64,000 bases of DNA, taken from Omphalotus guepiniiformis. Its lineage: Eukaryota > Basidiomycota > Agaricomycetes > Agaricales > Omphalotaceae. The notes under the pieces are model-generated. The model ran no database searches, had not been told where the DNA came from, and worked only from the letters and a program-made list of their open reading frames with translations. Both the position numbers and the translations under genes were made by a program. Numbering within the stretch: the stretch's first letter is position 1; the number at the start of each line of letters is the position of its first letter. The stretch is taken from positions 434,001 through 498,000 of the forward strand of contig JAQOOI010000061.1 of the NCBI GenBank assembly GCA_028554645.1, given 5' to 3'. This document shows, one piece after another, positions 54,093 to 64,000 of the stretch.

Positions 54093-56394
54093 ATGTCGGT
54101 GGAAGAATCTGCTCAGAGCACGCAGAAACACGAAAGTGTCCTCATCGACACCATCAGCTTCTCCGCGGAACTAAACGGTGTACAGGAAGGCACTACTAGT
54201 ACCGATGGAACGAAAACGGCTCTATCTCAGGCGGATTCGGAAAACCCTTTCTTCATACGCGACCTAAATTATACGAAGGAAGAAGAAGCTCGAGTGATAC
54301 GAACTCTGGACACTAGACTCTTTACGTGGATCCTGTTAACGACGTTCGTTCTGAATATGGATCGAACGAATCATTCGAACGCGGTCTCGGATGATCTTCC
54401 AGAAGATCTTGGTTTCACTATTGATACCGTGAACCTCGGAGTGGCGATTTACTCTGTGCTTTTCTCTCTTGCATGTCTTTCGGGTGCAGTGATTGCAAAG
54501 GTTATACACCCCTCTCGTTGTCAGTACATTTCATTCACTGTGTTTTGGCTTCTCGGCCCTGATGAATGACGCTGCTTGTAGGGATCGCGATTTTGATGTT
54601 CTCATGGGGCCTTGTGACTATGGCGCATGCGTTAATTAAAAATAGAGGAGGATATCTTACAGGTAACTGTCGCCGTTCGCTTTTCATGCGGCGTAGACTC
54701 ATTTACCGCATCGTTATTTTAGTGAGATGCAGTGCGTATTTCCATATCGCGAAGTGGAGCAGTACCGACGTTCCTACTTTTCAGTGATCGCTGTGACAGA
54801 AGGTGGTGTTATACCTGCAACATTAATATACCTAGGATCCTTCTACAAAGGCACTGAGCTTGCGACGCGTCTAGCATGGTTCTGGGGTGTCCAGACGATC
54901 GCAAGCGCTGTCAGTGGTTTAATGGCCAGTGGCCTCCTTCAGCTCCGAGGCGTAGCCGGTCTGGAGGGATGGAAGTGGCTCTTTCTCGTTGACGGTATAA
55001 TCACCGTCGTTGTGGCCGTTGCAACTTGGTGAGCCGCGTGCCCTTTACAGTCCTTTGCGTCCCTGACTTAGACAAAATTTTCAGGTTCTATCTTCCCCGA
55101 AGCGTGACCAGGACTAAAGGTGGATTGAGAGGATGGCGTCCTTGGTTTGATGAAAGGCAGGTACAGATTGCTGTAACGCGGGTTGTACGAGATGATCCTT
55201 CCAAGAGGGTGTACGAGTAAGTTGCTTTTCCGTATATATCTAGAGCCGCACCCGCTAATGAAATTATAGGAAACGTGTTGAATGGGCAGACGTGAAAGAT
55301 GCAGCGAGTGATCTGGGATTATGGGGTCACTTGCTTATCACGACAATTGGTTTAACGCCTACGAACCCTTTGTCAACCTGTGAGTGCTACTAGTATACAT
55401 TGCTCATAATTCCCGACGATCATGATCTCACTATGGCTGTATAGACCTTCCGACCGTCATCAAGTCTTTTGACTTTGACGTCTTTGTTGCCAATGCTTTG
55501 ACAGCTCCTCCGTACATCCTGCAATGCATAACCTGTGTTCTCTTCATTTGGCATTCCGATAGAGTTCGAGAGCGCGGTCTTCATGGTGCTTTTGGAGGTG
55601 AACATTCTTTTCCGATTTGAACTGTGGACGCATGATTAACTGAAGACATTACAGCCGCTTGGCAGCTCGCAGGATGGATCCTTCTTCGTGCACTTCCCAG
55701 CACTACTAGTAAAGGAGTCAAGTAAGTCGTGCTACGGCTGTTAGATCCTAGAGCATCCCTTTAATCTAATACCACCTGCTCAGATACTTCGCTGCTGTAG
55801 TCGTTGCGTCTTGGCCTTATACTCATCCCCTGAACATTGCATGGATGTCCGAGAATACTGGGTAAGCGATCTGGTCTTTCGAACCATGCACGCTTGTTGA
55901 TGTCTTGATTAGGAGCGTTGGAAAGAGAACTCTCGCGTCCGGGAGTGTCATCTTTGCTGCCAATATCTATGGAGGCGAGTTATCTTAGGTTTTCCGTGCC
56001 GAAAATCAGTTCTAACGTGTCTTTCTTCGCCGTATCTAGTGTGGGGATCACAGGTAGGATCTCTCATGATTATAGTTCCTCGAGCGTTCTAATGCGGTTT
56101 CTCCTAGATATATCAAGCAAAAGATGCCCCAGGTAGATCTCCTATTTTCTTGAATTATGATGCTTTAAGGACTGACTCTGACTGTACGCAGATTTCAAGA
56201 CTGGAAACTCGATTAACATAGCGTTCGCAGGCCTAGCACTTATCCTCTGGTTCGTCCAGAAGCAGTACTATCGGTCTCGCAACGCGAAAAATGCAAAGCT
56301 TTACAGTAAACTTACCGAAACTGAAAAGCTCAATGAAGAATTGAACTCGGAAGAGAAAGGCAATAGGAGCCTCACGTTTATTTTCACCACATAA
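54093..56394 (+). CDS. MFS transporter, Dal5/TNA1-like anion:cation symporter family
   Basis: A many-exon gene from ATG 54093 (MSVEESAQSTQKHESV) to TAA 56392-56394. A hydrophilic N-terminus ends RVIRTLDTRLFTWILLTTFVLNMDRTNHSNA, the first helix and the typical family motif. Exon 1 splices with the next to SRWIAILMFSWGLVTMAHAL. Later exons give TEGGVIPATLIYLGSFYKGTELATRLAWFWG, GWKWLFLVDGIITVVVAVATWFYLP, LPTVIKSFDFDVFVANALTAPPYI, and the end IAFAGLALILWFVQKQYYRSRNA. This subfamily moves organic anions such as allantoate, nicotinate or pantothenate with protons across the plasma membrane; the substrate is unknown. Small exons near 54660-54790 are not fully resolved. Confidence 0.8.
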
Positions 56395-56433
56395 TTGTAT
56401 TCAACTCAACATCTTCTATACTGTATCTTTAGA

Positions 56434-58158
56434 TTAAGCCGGTGTGGCCCATTCTTCTTCAGGCTGTAATCCCCATTCCAACAGCCAATTTGAAAATTCG
56501 TTTGCTATCTTCTGATGTCCATCGACAGTTGGGTGTTGATTGCTGTTGAAAGAAATCGGAGGTAGGGATTACCGCACAGGAGAGGTGAAATTACTGACTC
56601 TGGAAACACATCATCCCAGTCAACCCAACCTGTTGTATCTACGAGGAAGACGTTTTGATCGCCCATGGTATGCCTTCAATGATTGGTCGAGTTAGAAGAG
56701 CAATGAAAGAAACAAAAGAGTCAAAAGCACCTGGTATCTACGATTTTCTGGTATTGTCCTTCATAGTATTGGCTAATGCTACCGTCCGCGCTAGGCCATC
56801 CCCACTAGCAAGATAAGTAACATATGTAGATGCAAGATAAAAGATCAGTACTTACGGGAGTGAAAACGAAGATTGGCTGGTGCGTATAAATTCTTCGGAG
56901 GTGAATTAGGAAATCTGAGTATATCTGTAGAAGCCTTCTTGAGTGTTTGCGAAATGGAAAATTATTCTGGTTATCAGCCACCTGAACGAATTGCACATCG
57001 GTGACATTCTGAGACGCATCATTTGCTCTGGAGTGTGAATCGTGATGATCAGCCAGACAAACATATGCAATTTGACTGCGGAAAACTGTGGTCCGACTCA
57101 CCCAATATGTATCACGATATGTGTGGCAGCTGGAATATCACGAGAAAAGTCCCATGGGGTCGTGAAATTGTGGTCAGTTGTATAAAAATAACCTGTATCT
57201 TCGGTCTACGAAAAACTGAGAGATCAGAGAGTAGGGCGGCCCTGCAATGACTTACCCTGAAGAACTGGAATGACATCCCATGCTCATTCCCATAAGATAC
57301 TATATCCTACCATTGGCACGGCTTTGTGAGTGGATTGAATCGCGACGCGTTCGGGTGACGTACTGCGAGAGCAGCTCCGGGTTGCGCTGTAACAGTATGC
57401 TCCGCCTTAAAACGTTCGCCTGTTAGGAAGGGCCAAGCCTGGTCGACACCTTTAGGCAAGTATTGCCCCTGTAAACCAGGAGTACCACACCGCAGCTCAG
57501 TTGACGTGAAACACAAAGCAAGCCAGACCGCGTAACAGGCTTACAGCTGACAGTGAGTCACCGATGAACTGAAATGCAAGCCTCGAAGGTACGTATGGAA
57601 GAAGAGTGGCATCCTACAGTGACTTGATGTTCAACAATCATCTCGACTAATGCAGTCAGTCGCGTCAGAAAAGAAATATACCGGGTTCAACTCAATACTC
57701 TCGAGATTTATCCGATTATTCTGCCACCCCTCCACATTTACACGCACAACGCTCGGCGAATCTGATTTGCCAGAATAGTTCAAAGGAGCCAGGATGTCAT
57801 TTCTACCTTCTGAGACGTTCACAGTTGTGAAGTCTCCATAGTCGATTAAGATACCAACAGAGGCTAGAGGCGCCGTTGTATGAGACCCAAGATTTATAGC
57901 CAGTGATTTGAGATTCTTGACATTTAACTTGAACCCGGAACCAGCCCTAGTAATTGGAATTAAGAATGTTTGCAGGTACACCTTAGGCACACAAACGTGA
58001 CGAACGTACCACCAAGTCCCAGGTGAGGCATCCCAACGACCATGGAAAAATATCAAGGGATCCTTGTTGCTGATGATCTTCATCGAAGATGAAGTGGTAG
58101 CTTCCGCTGCTAGCGAGGATGCAACAGTCATGGCTAGAGCCACTGAGAAGAACCTCAT
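56434..58158 (-). CDS. Secreted SGNH/GDSL esterase, CE2-like
   Basis: The minus-strand start is ATG 58158 with a signal peptide (MRFFSVALAMTVASSLAAEA). An N-terminal beta-sandwich (KDPLIFFHGRWDASPGTWW, KNLKSLAINLGSHTTAPLAS, VRVNVEGWQNNRINLESIEL) is followed by the SGNH hydrolase part. Catalytic Ser: FIGDSLSAG (split by an intron near 57540). Then KGVDQAWPFLTGE, AEHTVTAQPGAALA, HIVIHIGANDASQNV, and near the end NQHPTVDGHQKIANEFSNWL carrying the catalytic His. A sandwich followed by SGNH is the layout of carbohydrate esterase family 2 (acetyl xylan esterases). Likely removes acetyl groups from plant polysaccharides outside the cell. Exons were placed by motif continuity. Confidence 0.75.
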
Positions 58159-58471
58159 TTCAGATCACTTATCTGACTACCACAGATGGCTTTCTTTTAT
58201 GATGAGGAAGACTAATGATCACAAGCCTCACGACTTCAAGAAGTCACCGATGATCTTCCGCGTTACGAGAGGAATTCAAGTTCGAAGTCAAAACCATCAC
58301 CAGACCATCATTTATGGAAGGCGAGGGACCATCGAGACACCTTTACGGACCGCTGATTGTGTTTAAGAGCAGATACGAATTGAGGATAAAGACGTGCATA
58401 TGATACACAGACCATGACGTGGTCAAGGAACGACATGATGATCGTGATAGTACACATACTTCGACCATCTA
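58159..58471. other. Short intergenic stretch
   Basis: About 310 bp between the esterase promoter side and the 3' end of the permease gene. Nothing recognised. Confidence 0.4.
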
Positions 58472-60870
58472 TTACTTCTCTTCAGCGATACCAGGGTCGG
58501 AAGAAGTCGGACTCTGCTCATTGAGCTCCGATTGCTCAGGTACCGGTGGCCCTCTATAATGATACCGTCCGCCTATTGGAACAATTCGAATCTCAACGAG
58601 CTGAGCAAAGGATATAAAAGGAGCACACGTACTAATCATGTACCAAATCGCACTGATCGCTGCGAATCCTACAAAGACGACGGAAGCATAATCTGGAAGG
58701 GGGGGGGAGGGGAAAGACGATCAACACAATACAAGAATATACTTGAACGAAGAAAGGCACGCACTCATCGACGAAGGCGTAACAGGAATAGCAGCCGGCA
58801 TCGAGAACAACACAATCTCAAACGCCGTCCACGCAACCGCAATCGCGTTGATACCAAAACCGAACTTTCCAAGCGGGAACGGCGAATCCCTAACGTCCTT
58901 CCTTCCATTGAGCAGCGAGATGAAGATAGGCATAGCGTAGCTCGCTCCCAGACATATCACGGCGACTCCTACGAAAGCGTTGAACGCAGCGCTAGAACCA
59001 AGAAAAATGAGCCCGAGAAGTAATTGAATGGCAGTGGATAGGAGGTAGGCGTTCATAGGCACGTCGGAAAAATGTGAGTTTACTTGAGAGAAGAAGTGGT
59101 GGAATGGGATGGCTTCGTCGCGAGAGAAAGCCCAGGTTGCTCGTGAGGCTGCGCAACAGATTGATACCGCGCAGAAGAACCCAATGCCGAATACTGGACA
59201 GTGAAGGTTTGGTTAATTGTGGACCCGATACAAAGGAGACTCACTGATTAGCCACTAGGGGAAAAAGGAACAAAAACTCGATAAGTTCACGACCAAGCTC
59301 CGACAGCAACTTTCAATGAATTACCATCCCAAATCCACCGCCTTTCGAGCCCATGATCAGTTCGAACATGATACCAATTGGTTGACCGCCAGGAACTATG
59401 TAATGAACGTGTGTTAGCAAGTACCGCAATGTTAGACTTTTAATTCGAAATTTCACCTGCTAACAACGTCGCAACGTCTGGCAGCGTAAACATTATAGGC
59501 AACAAAAAGACCACGCCTGTGAGGAACCCGATGGGGATGGACCAAGCTATCGCTCTAGGAAGCTGGGTCGAAGGACTATGCACTTCCTCCGCCATACTCG
59601 CAACTGTAAGAAACATTTCAGAGTATAAACAACGTAAAAAAAGCAGTTTGACCGCACTCATTCCAATTGCAGCATAAGTATATGCTATGAGCGGGCGCTC
59701 GTTCACGTCCTAATTCTCATGAAGCAACGGAAACCCTTACCTGGCTACATAGCAGATCAGCCCTTTGTTCATTATGAGACGGACGCTGGGCGACATACCG
59801 GGAGAAGTCCAATGAAGAATGACCATCCTGGCGTCCAGCCAGATGCTGAAGGATCAAAATGCCCAAGCGCATATGCAGCAGAATGACGTCCGACTGCAGC
59901 TTTGGCTGATAAGCAAATGAGAATCACTAGAAGCATAAGTCACGAGAATATTCAATCAATTAGTCGTCATTCCAATTTCCCAGCGAGCCAGGACTGAACG
60001 TAACCATGCAAGAGATTTTCTCACCTATTGTCCCAAGCAGGGTCCAGCATGCCGAAAGGATCTGCAGGAACAAGAAAGATCAGCATTATGCGGTGCTTGC
60101 AGAAGATATGTACTGAGATGTCGGATAACATGAGTGCTTACATCTAGGGTTGGTAAGATTCGGTTAAAGAATACGCCTATTCCTGTAGAAAGAAAGAGGA
60201 CCGCCAAAAAGACCAGATCTAAAAAGAAGAGGACGTGCGTGGGTGAGTTGACAGAGAAGAGAACGAACGAAGCGCAAGATCTAGGCCTCACAAGTTTGCC
60301 AAGCTGTAGCGACCCATTCAGGATGAAATATCCCCGCTCCAGCCACAGCAAGTTGAGCTGTTCCCTATTCGCCTCAAAACCATCATTCTCCGAAGAAAAC
60401 ACAGATGAATATCAATCACGTACAAATGTCACTGACAAACTGATAGTCCACACTCCAACCATCGTCAGCCACCCGTTGATCCATGAAGCCAGGAGGCGAT
60501 TTTTAGGTGCTGCTAATCGGTAGCACCAGTAATATGCTCCCGCAGAGGTGGGGTATTTGGAGCAAATTTCTCCAAGGGAGAGGGCCATTGGCATGGTTAG
60601 GACAGAGACTAGGACCCAGCTGGGAGTGTGGCTTGATCAATTGACGGTACGGAACACGCAGTAGGATAGGTACCCCCAAAAAATTACTGCTGGCCCTCCA
60701 CCTATGAGACCTGTAGCGAAAGGAGCGGCGAGTCCATAGGCTAATGAACAGGCGTCAAGGCTGCGAAGAACTTTCAAAACGGAAAAAATAAGACTCACGG
60801 ACGGCCATGATAGCTAGGAAAACAGTGATTTCCTCAGATTACAATTCGCCCTTAGAGCGTTAAGGCGCAC
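58472..60870 (-). CDS. Amino-acid/GABA permease (APC superfamily)
   Basis: A many-exon minus-strand gene. Near the N-terminus: SLAYGLAAPFATGLIGGGPAVIFWG, then LTMPMALSLGEICSKYPTSAGAYYWCYRLA and INGWLTMVGVWTISLSVTF. These are the GGG helix and SLGEI motif of fungal GABA/choline-type permeases. Middle: VASMAEEVHSPSTQLPRAIAWSIPIGFLTGVVFLLPIMF. End: LGASYAMPIFISLLNGR, PFPLGKFGFGINAIAVAWTAFEIVLF and a hydrophilic tail to the stop at 58472. It should be a plasma- or vacuolar-membrane importer with about 12 helices. The first exon could not be fixed: the frame before the GGG helix holds a TAA near 60840, so the start is either in a small exon upstream or lost. Confidence 0.75.
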
Positions 60871-62147
60871 CAAGAGTCACTGAGTTGATGAGGTAGTGAC
60901 TCAATTAACAAATCATCCACAATCGAGAGGGAGGACTTACTAAACAAAATATGAGCAAGTCCTCGATTCTATATCGTATGAACGAGATAAGTCTCTTCCA
61001 GCGAAGTTGAATCGTGCATACGCACTCTAGACATCTCCTGTTGGTATCCTAGCTTGTGCAAACCTTCATCAGCGCGAAAATCAACATCTTTCAGTCCTCT
61101 AACGTCTATCGCAGGTTTTGTATCCTTGAACATCTTGCTGGAGATCTACAGTAACGCGTCGATTTTGCGAACAGAAATAGTACGAGCAAGAGAAGTACTG
61201 ATGAGCGCACAAATACCGCCAACTTCCAACCACGTTCGACTCCATCTAAGTATCTTCTATCTTATATATCTGTGGGAAGCGATAAGAGGCACTAAATCGA
61301 CCGAAAGCGGATGATATGTAACATGACCCATTCAAAAGCTGAGCGCTGAAGTGAACTTGAAGCCTGAAGAACTAGCTCATCAAGCCACACGGAATGAGGA
61401 GAGAGATGAATATCAAGCTTTCAAGTTTAGCTGATTGGCCATAATGAATGGTTGATTCGTCGACCATAAAACTCGTTGAATTGATAGAGAGAATACATGC
61501 AATAGCCAGGCTTATCTCTGGCGGAACTCAGTGGGAATTTGGAAAAAGAACGATGAAAGCTTAGCTCGACACGGCCAATGCATCTTACGTAATTCAAACG
61601 GCTCTAAGAGTCACGAAACAAAATGTTTAAACGTTTAATGTCTGTTAATTCTTCTTCTCCACGACACACATGCTGGGTTGTTAGCTAAATAATAGAAGTA
61701 ATGCAGAATCGGGAAAAACGATTGGATGAAGCAGTAAGTAATCGAAATCGAAAGGAGAAAAAAGAAACAGCCGCAAAAAAACGACCAGACAGTTCAGAAT
61801 CAGTAATGGTGAGATGGAGTCAGTTGCAGTGCGTGAAGGCCTTGATTGAGAGAGAGAGAGAGAGAGAGCAAAAAGGAAAATTGCTTTAACGTTACGTGAC
61901 GTGCGGGGGGAAAATGGGTTTCAAAATCACTTCAATTCATAACTAAGTGAGGGGGCCGTGATAATCGATAAACTCTTGTGTAAAGAGAGAATGAAAACGA
62001 AAAGAAAACACAGAAAATAATCCACTTCTTCAGCACAGCACAGCCTTGGAGGGGGAGAGGAGGAGGAGGCCCACATTCCCATTCGCATAAATCGCTCAAA
62101 TGTCTAACGTAAAAAAAAGGGTACTACTCTCCTTAACCCAACCCCAT
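60871..62147. other. Intergenic stretch
   Basis: About 1.3 kb with short ORFs only. A GA microsatellite lies at about 61850-61868. Some of it should be the permease promoter and first exon, and the 3' UTR of the NST1-like gene. Confidence 0.4.
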
Positions 62148-64000
62148 TCAACTTCCAGATTGAGGCGGAGGAGTAGCAGCGTTATGAGCCAGGAACGGAT
62201 TCTGGTAAAAGCTACCCGTGGGATGCCATTCTGCGTTCCCAGGCACAGACACGTTTCCCCACATCGACGAACCGACATTCAAAGGTGGAGGCACACGAGG
62301 CGTTCCGAACCCGGGTGGTCCATGAGGATGCCCGTGGACTGCTACGCCCATACCGACACCGACACCGACACCAGGCGCGAGTGATAAACCAGGTGGACCC
62401 CAGGGAGCTCGTTCTCCAATAGCACTCCTCGTAGGACTGTTCGCTGGACCTCCTGGTGGACCCCATCCCTGGCCTATAGAACTAGCACGTCTACCTTTAG
62501 ACACAGGTACAACCTCGTCATCATCCGCAGCGAGCGCCGACGACCCCAACACACCCTTCGGACTTGGACTACGTCGAACAGGCGATCCAGACCCGGAGCT
62601 TGGAGCACCGCTATCAGCGGTAGACGTCGAAGTCGAAGAGCTACTATTGTTGATCGCAGACGGACGAGCGATCGGGGCTAGGGGTCGCGTGATGGGTCCG
62701 GGGTCAGTAATAGACATGCGTCGATTCCCAGGTGTTTGGGCTGGGAGCATAGCTGGGGCAGGTCCACCTGCCAACAGCGACGCTGAGGATGAATGGGACA
62801 GAATCGTGGACTTGTGAGGGGGACCAATGGGAGCGGGTGGTGCGCCTGGCATGCCTCGGGCGAAGGATGCCGTAGGATCGAAAGGACTTGCACCAGTTCC
62901 CGAGTAATTCCTTGGAAGTGCAGATGGTGCTAGGCCAGAGGAAGGAGGGGGAGGACCAGAGTGTCCTGAAGGTCCAGCGTGAGGCGGTGGAGGCATCGAA
63001 GGACCTGGAGCAAAACCAAATGGCGCCGGACTGAAAGCAGGCACTCTGGGAGACATAGCAGGTTGAGACATCATGCCAGGAGGTTGGCCATAAAGAGGCG
63101 TCTGTGGAGGAGGAAGGTGAGACCCAAGATGGGGTGTGATGGGGGTCGAGGGAGTCGACATCTGCGCAACGATAGGGCGAGGCTGATGGTGCTGAGGTGG
63201 CTGGTGCTGCTGGCTTGTTTGAGGAGAGCGAGAAGAAGCCAGCGATGTCGACGACGAAGGAGCAGAGACAGGGGGAGGCTTATTGAGAATCTTCTTCGAG
63301 GCACCATTGATACCTCTGGAAGGAGTGGAACCAGACGCAATTGCATTTCTAGGCGACGCGGGCCCTACAGCTCCGCGCGCGTTCTTGGCGGAGTTCTGCA
63401 TAGCCTTCTGCTGAGCAGCCTTATCCTTTGCTTCCCTCTCCTCCCTCTCTTTCTTCTCCTTAGCCTCCCGTTCTTCACGTTCCTTCTTCTCCTTCTCTTT
63501 CCTCTCCTTCTCTCTTTCTTGCCTTTCCTTCTCCGCAGCAGCTTTCTCTGCCTTCTCTAGACGAATTCGTTCCTCCCTCTCCTCTTTAGCTTTCCTCTCC
63601 TTCTCTTCCTTTTCTCGCCTCTCCGCCCTCAACTTGTCTTCCTTCTCCTTTCTCTTCCTCTCACGCTCAGCTTCCCTCTCCTTCTCTTCCGCAATACGTT
63701 TCCTCCTTTCTTCATCCTTACGCTGCCTTTCCTCGTCTTGTGCCTTCTTAAGAGCCTCACGCTTCGCACGTTCCTCTTCGCGTCGCTTGCGCTGCTCTTC
63801 CTCTAAAGCAGCCTGCTTTGCCTTCAGCGCAGCCTCTTCAGCAGCCTTCTCAGCAGCTTTTTGGGCCTTTTCTTCTTCCTTGGCGAGCTTCTGTAGTCTG
63901 GAGAGGGTAAGGTAGTTCGTGTCAGGTTCATCATCAAAATCAACAAAATCAGAGAGAGAGGAGAGAGAGGAGGATACGGAAGGTGAGGGGGAGGGTGTCG
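62148..64000 (-). CDS. NST1-like charged coiled-coil protein (5' end beyond window)
   Basis: A minus-strand frame open from the right edge to TGA at 62148-62150. The first visible part is acidic (FVDFDDEPDTNYLTLSRLQ), then about 160 residues of Glu/Lys/Arg-rich helix (EERERKRKEKEDKLRAERRE type), a long highly charged coiled coil. A Pro/Ser/Gly-rich disordered tail of about 350 residues follows, ending PFLAHNAATPPPQSGS. This layout matches the fungal stress-response protein NST1, a negative regulator of salt tolerance in yeast. The N-terminal signature region is outside the window, so the name is tentative; other charged coiled-coil proteins remain possible. Confidence 0.6.
   Translation of the reverse strand, partial: TPSPSPSVSSSLSSLSDFVDFDDEPDTNYLTLSRLQKLAKEEEKAQKAAEKAAEEAALKAKQAALEEEQRKRREEERAKREALKKAQDEERQRKDEERRKRIAEEKEREAERERKRKEKEDKLRAERREKEEKERKAKEEREERIRLEKAEKAAAEKERQEREKERKEKEKKEREEREAKEKKEREEREAKDKAAQQKAMQNSAKNARGAVGPASPRNAIASGSTPSRGINGASKKILNKPPPVSAPSSSTSLASSRSPQTSQQHQPPQHHQPRPIVAQMSTPSTPITPHLGSHLPPPQTPLYGQPPGMMSQPAMSPRVPAFSPAPFGFAPGPSMPPPPHAGPSGHSGPPPPSSGLAPSALPRNYSGTGASPFDPTASFARGMPGAPPAPIGPPHKSTILSHSSSASLLAGGPAPAMLPAQTPGNRRMSITDPGPITRPLAPIARPSAINNSSSSTSTSTADSGAPSSGSGSPVRRSPSPKGVLGSSALAADDDEVVPVSKGRRASSIGQGWGPPGGPANSPTRSAIGERAPWGPPGLSLAPGVGVGVGMGVAVHGHPHGPPGFGTPRVPPPLNVGSSMWGNVSVPGNAEWHPTGSFYQNPFLAHNAATPPPQSGS

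Noticed and set aside
61850..61868. GA run as a regulatory element
   Set aside because: Simple microsatellite with nothing else nearby to support a function.
62979..63560. 193-aa Arg/Leu-rich plus-strand ORF
   Set aside because: Antisense shadow of the charged coiled coil of the NST1-like gene.
1..64000. CRISPR arrays, tRNA or rRNA genes, bacterial operons
   Set aside because: No regularly spaced repeats, no tRNA T-loop in proper context, and gene structure is clearly eukaryotic.

Overview
The window looks like nuclear DNA of a mushroom-forming basidiomycete (Agaricomycete). Host genes are dense and cut by many 50-60 nt introns. They include EF1B-gamma, cytochrome bc1 core protein 2, a family X DNA polymerase, a DUF6533-type membrane protein, F-box genes, secreted carbohydrate-active enzymes and APC/MFS transporters. 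The mobile DNA consists of Ty3-type chromodomain retrotransposons and a CACTA-type element, as is usual for such genomes. No bacterial, organellar or viral block was seen.

Layout. 1-10.1 kb: F-box gene 1 (minus, runs off the left edge), a small Cys-rich gene, EF1B-gamma, a long gene-poor stretch and the DUF6533-type gene. 10.1-27.4 kb: two intact LTR retrotransposons in the same orientation, 53 bp apart. Element 1 is 11.1 kb, with 213 bp LTRs and TSD AACAT. Element 2 is 6.1 kb, with 301 bp LTRs and TSD AAAGG. I see no difference between the two LTRs of either element, so both look recent. They fill what was only about 130 bp between two convergent genes, and element 2 ends 23 bp past the stop codon of the DNA polymerase X gene. 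27.4-40.6 kb: DNA polymerase X (minus), a SAM methyltransferase with a GC-AG intron, QCR2, a WD40 protein and a 700-aa protein of unknown family.

41.5-53 kb is a duplicated region. A PX-domain/GH18 chitinase fusion is followed by a broken copy of a secreted hydrolase, which carries a 561 bp CACTA-type inverted-repeat element. Then come F-box gene 2 (minus), an F-box gene fragment, a chitinase 3'-end relic and the intact copy of the secreted hydrolase. The intact copy preserves the empty insertion site of the CACTA element, which proves its ends and its 3 bp TSD. 54-64 kb: an MFS transporter, a secreted SGNH/CE2-like esterase, an amino-acid permease and the C-terminal part of an NST1-like coiled-coil protein that runs off the right edge.

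The most interesting signals are in how the retroelements express and prime themselves. Element 2 has an in-phase GGGAAAA slippery heptamer, a 5 nt spacer and a stem at its gag-pol junction. It also has a 10 bp match between its presumed mRNA 5' end and the site just after the LTR (Tf1-type self-priming). Element 1 has gag and pol in one frame, separated only by UGA-CUA with two small hairpins downstream, plus a large third ORF of unknown function after pol. Among host genes, the PX-GH18 fusion stands out.
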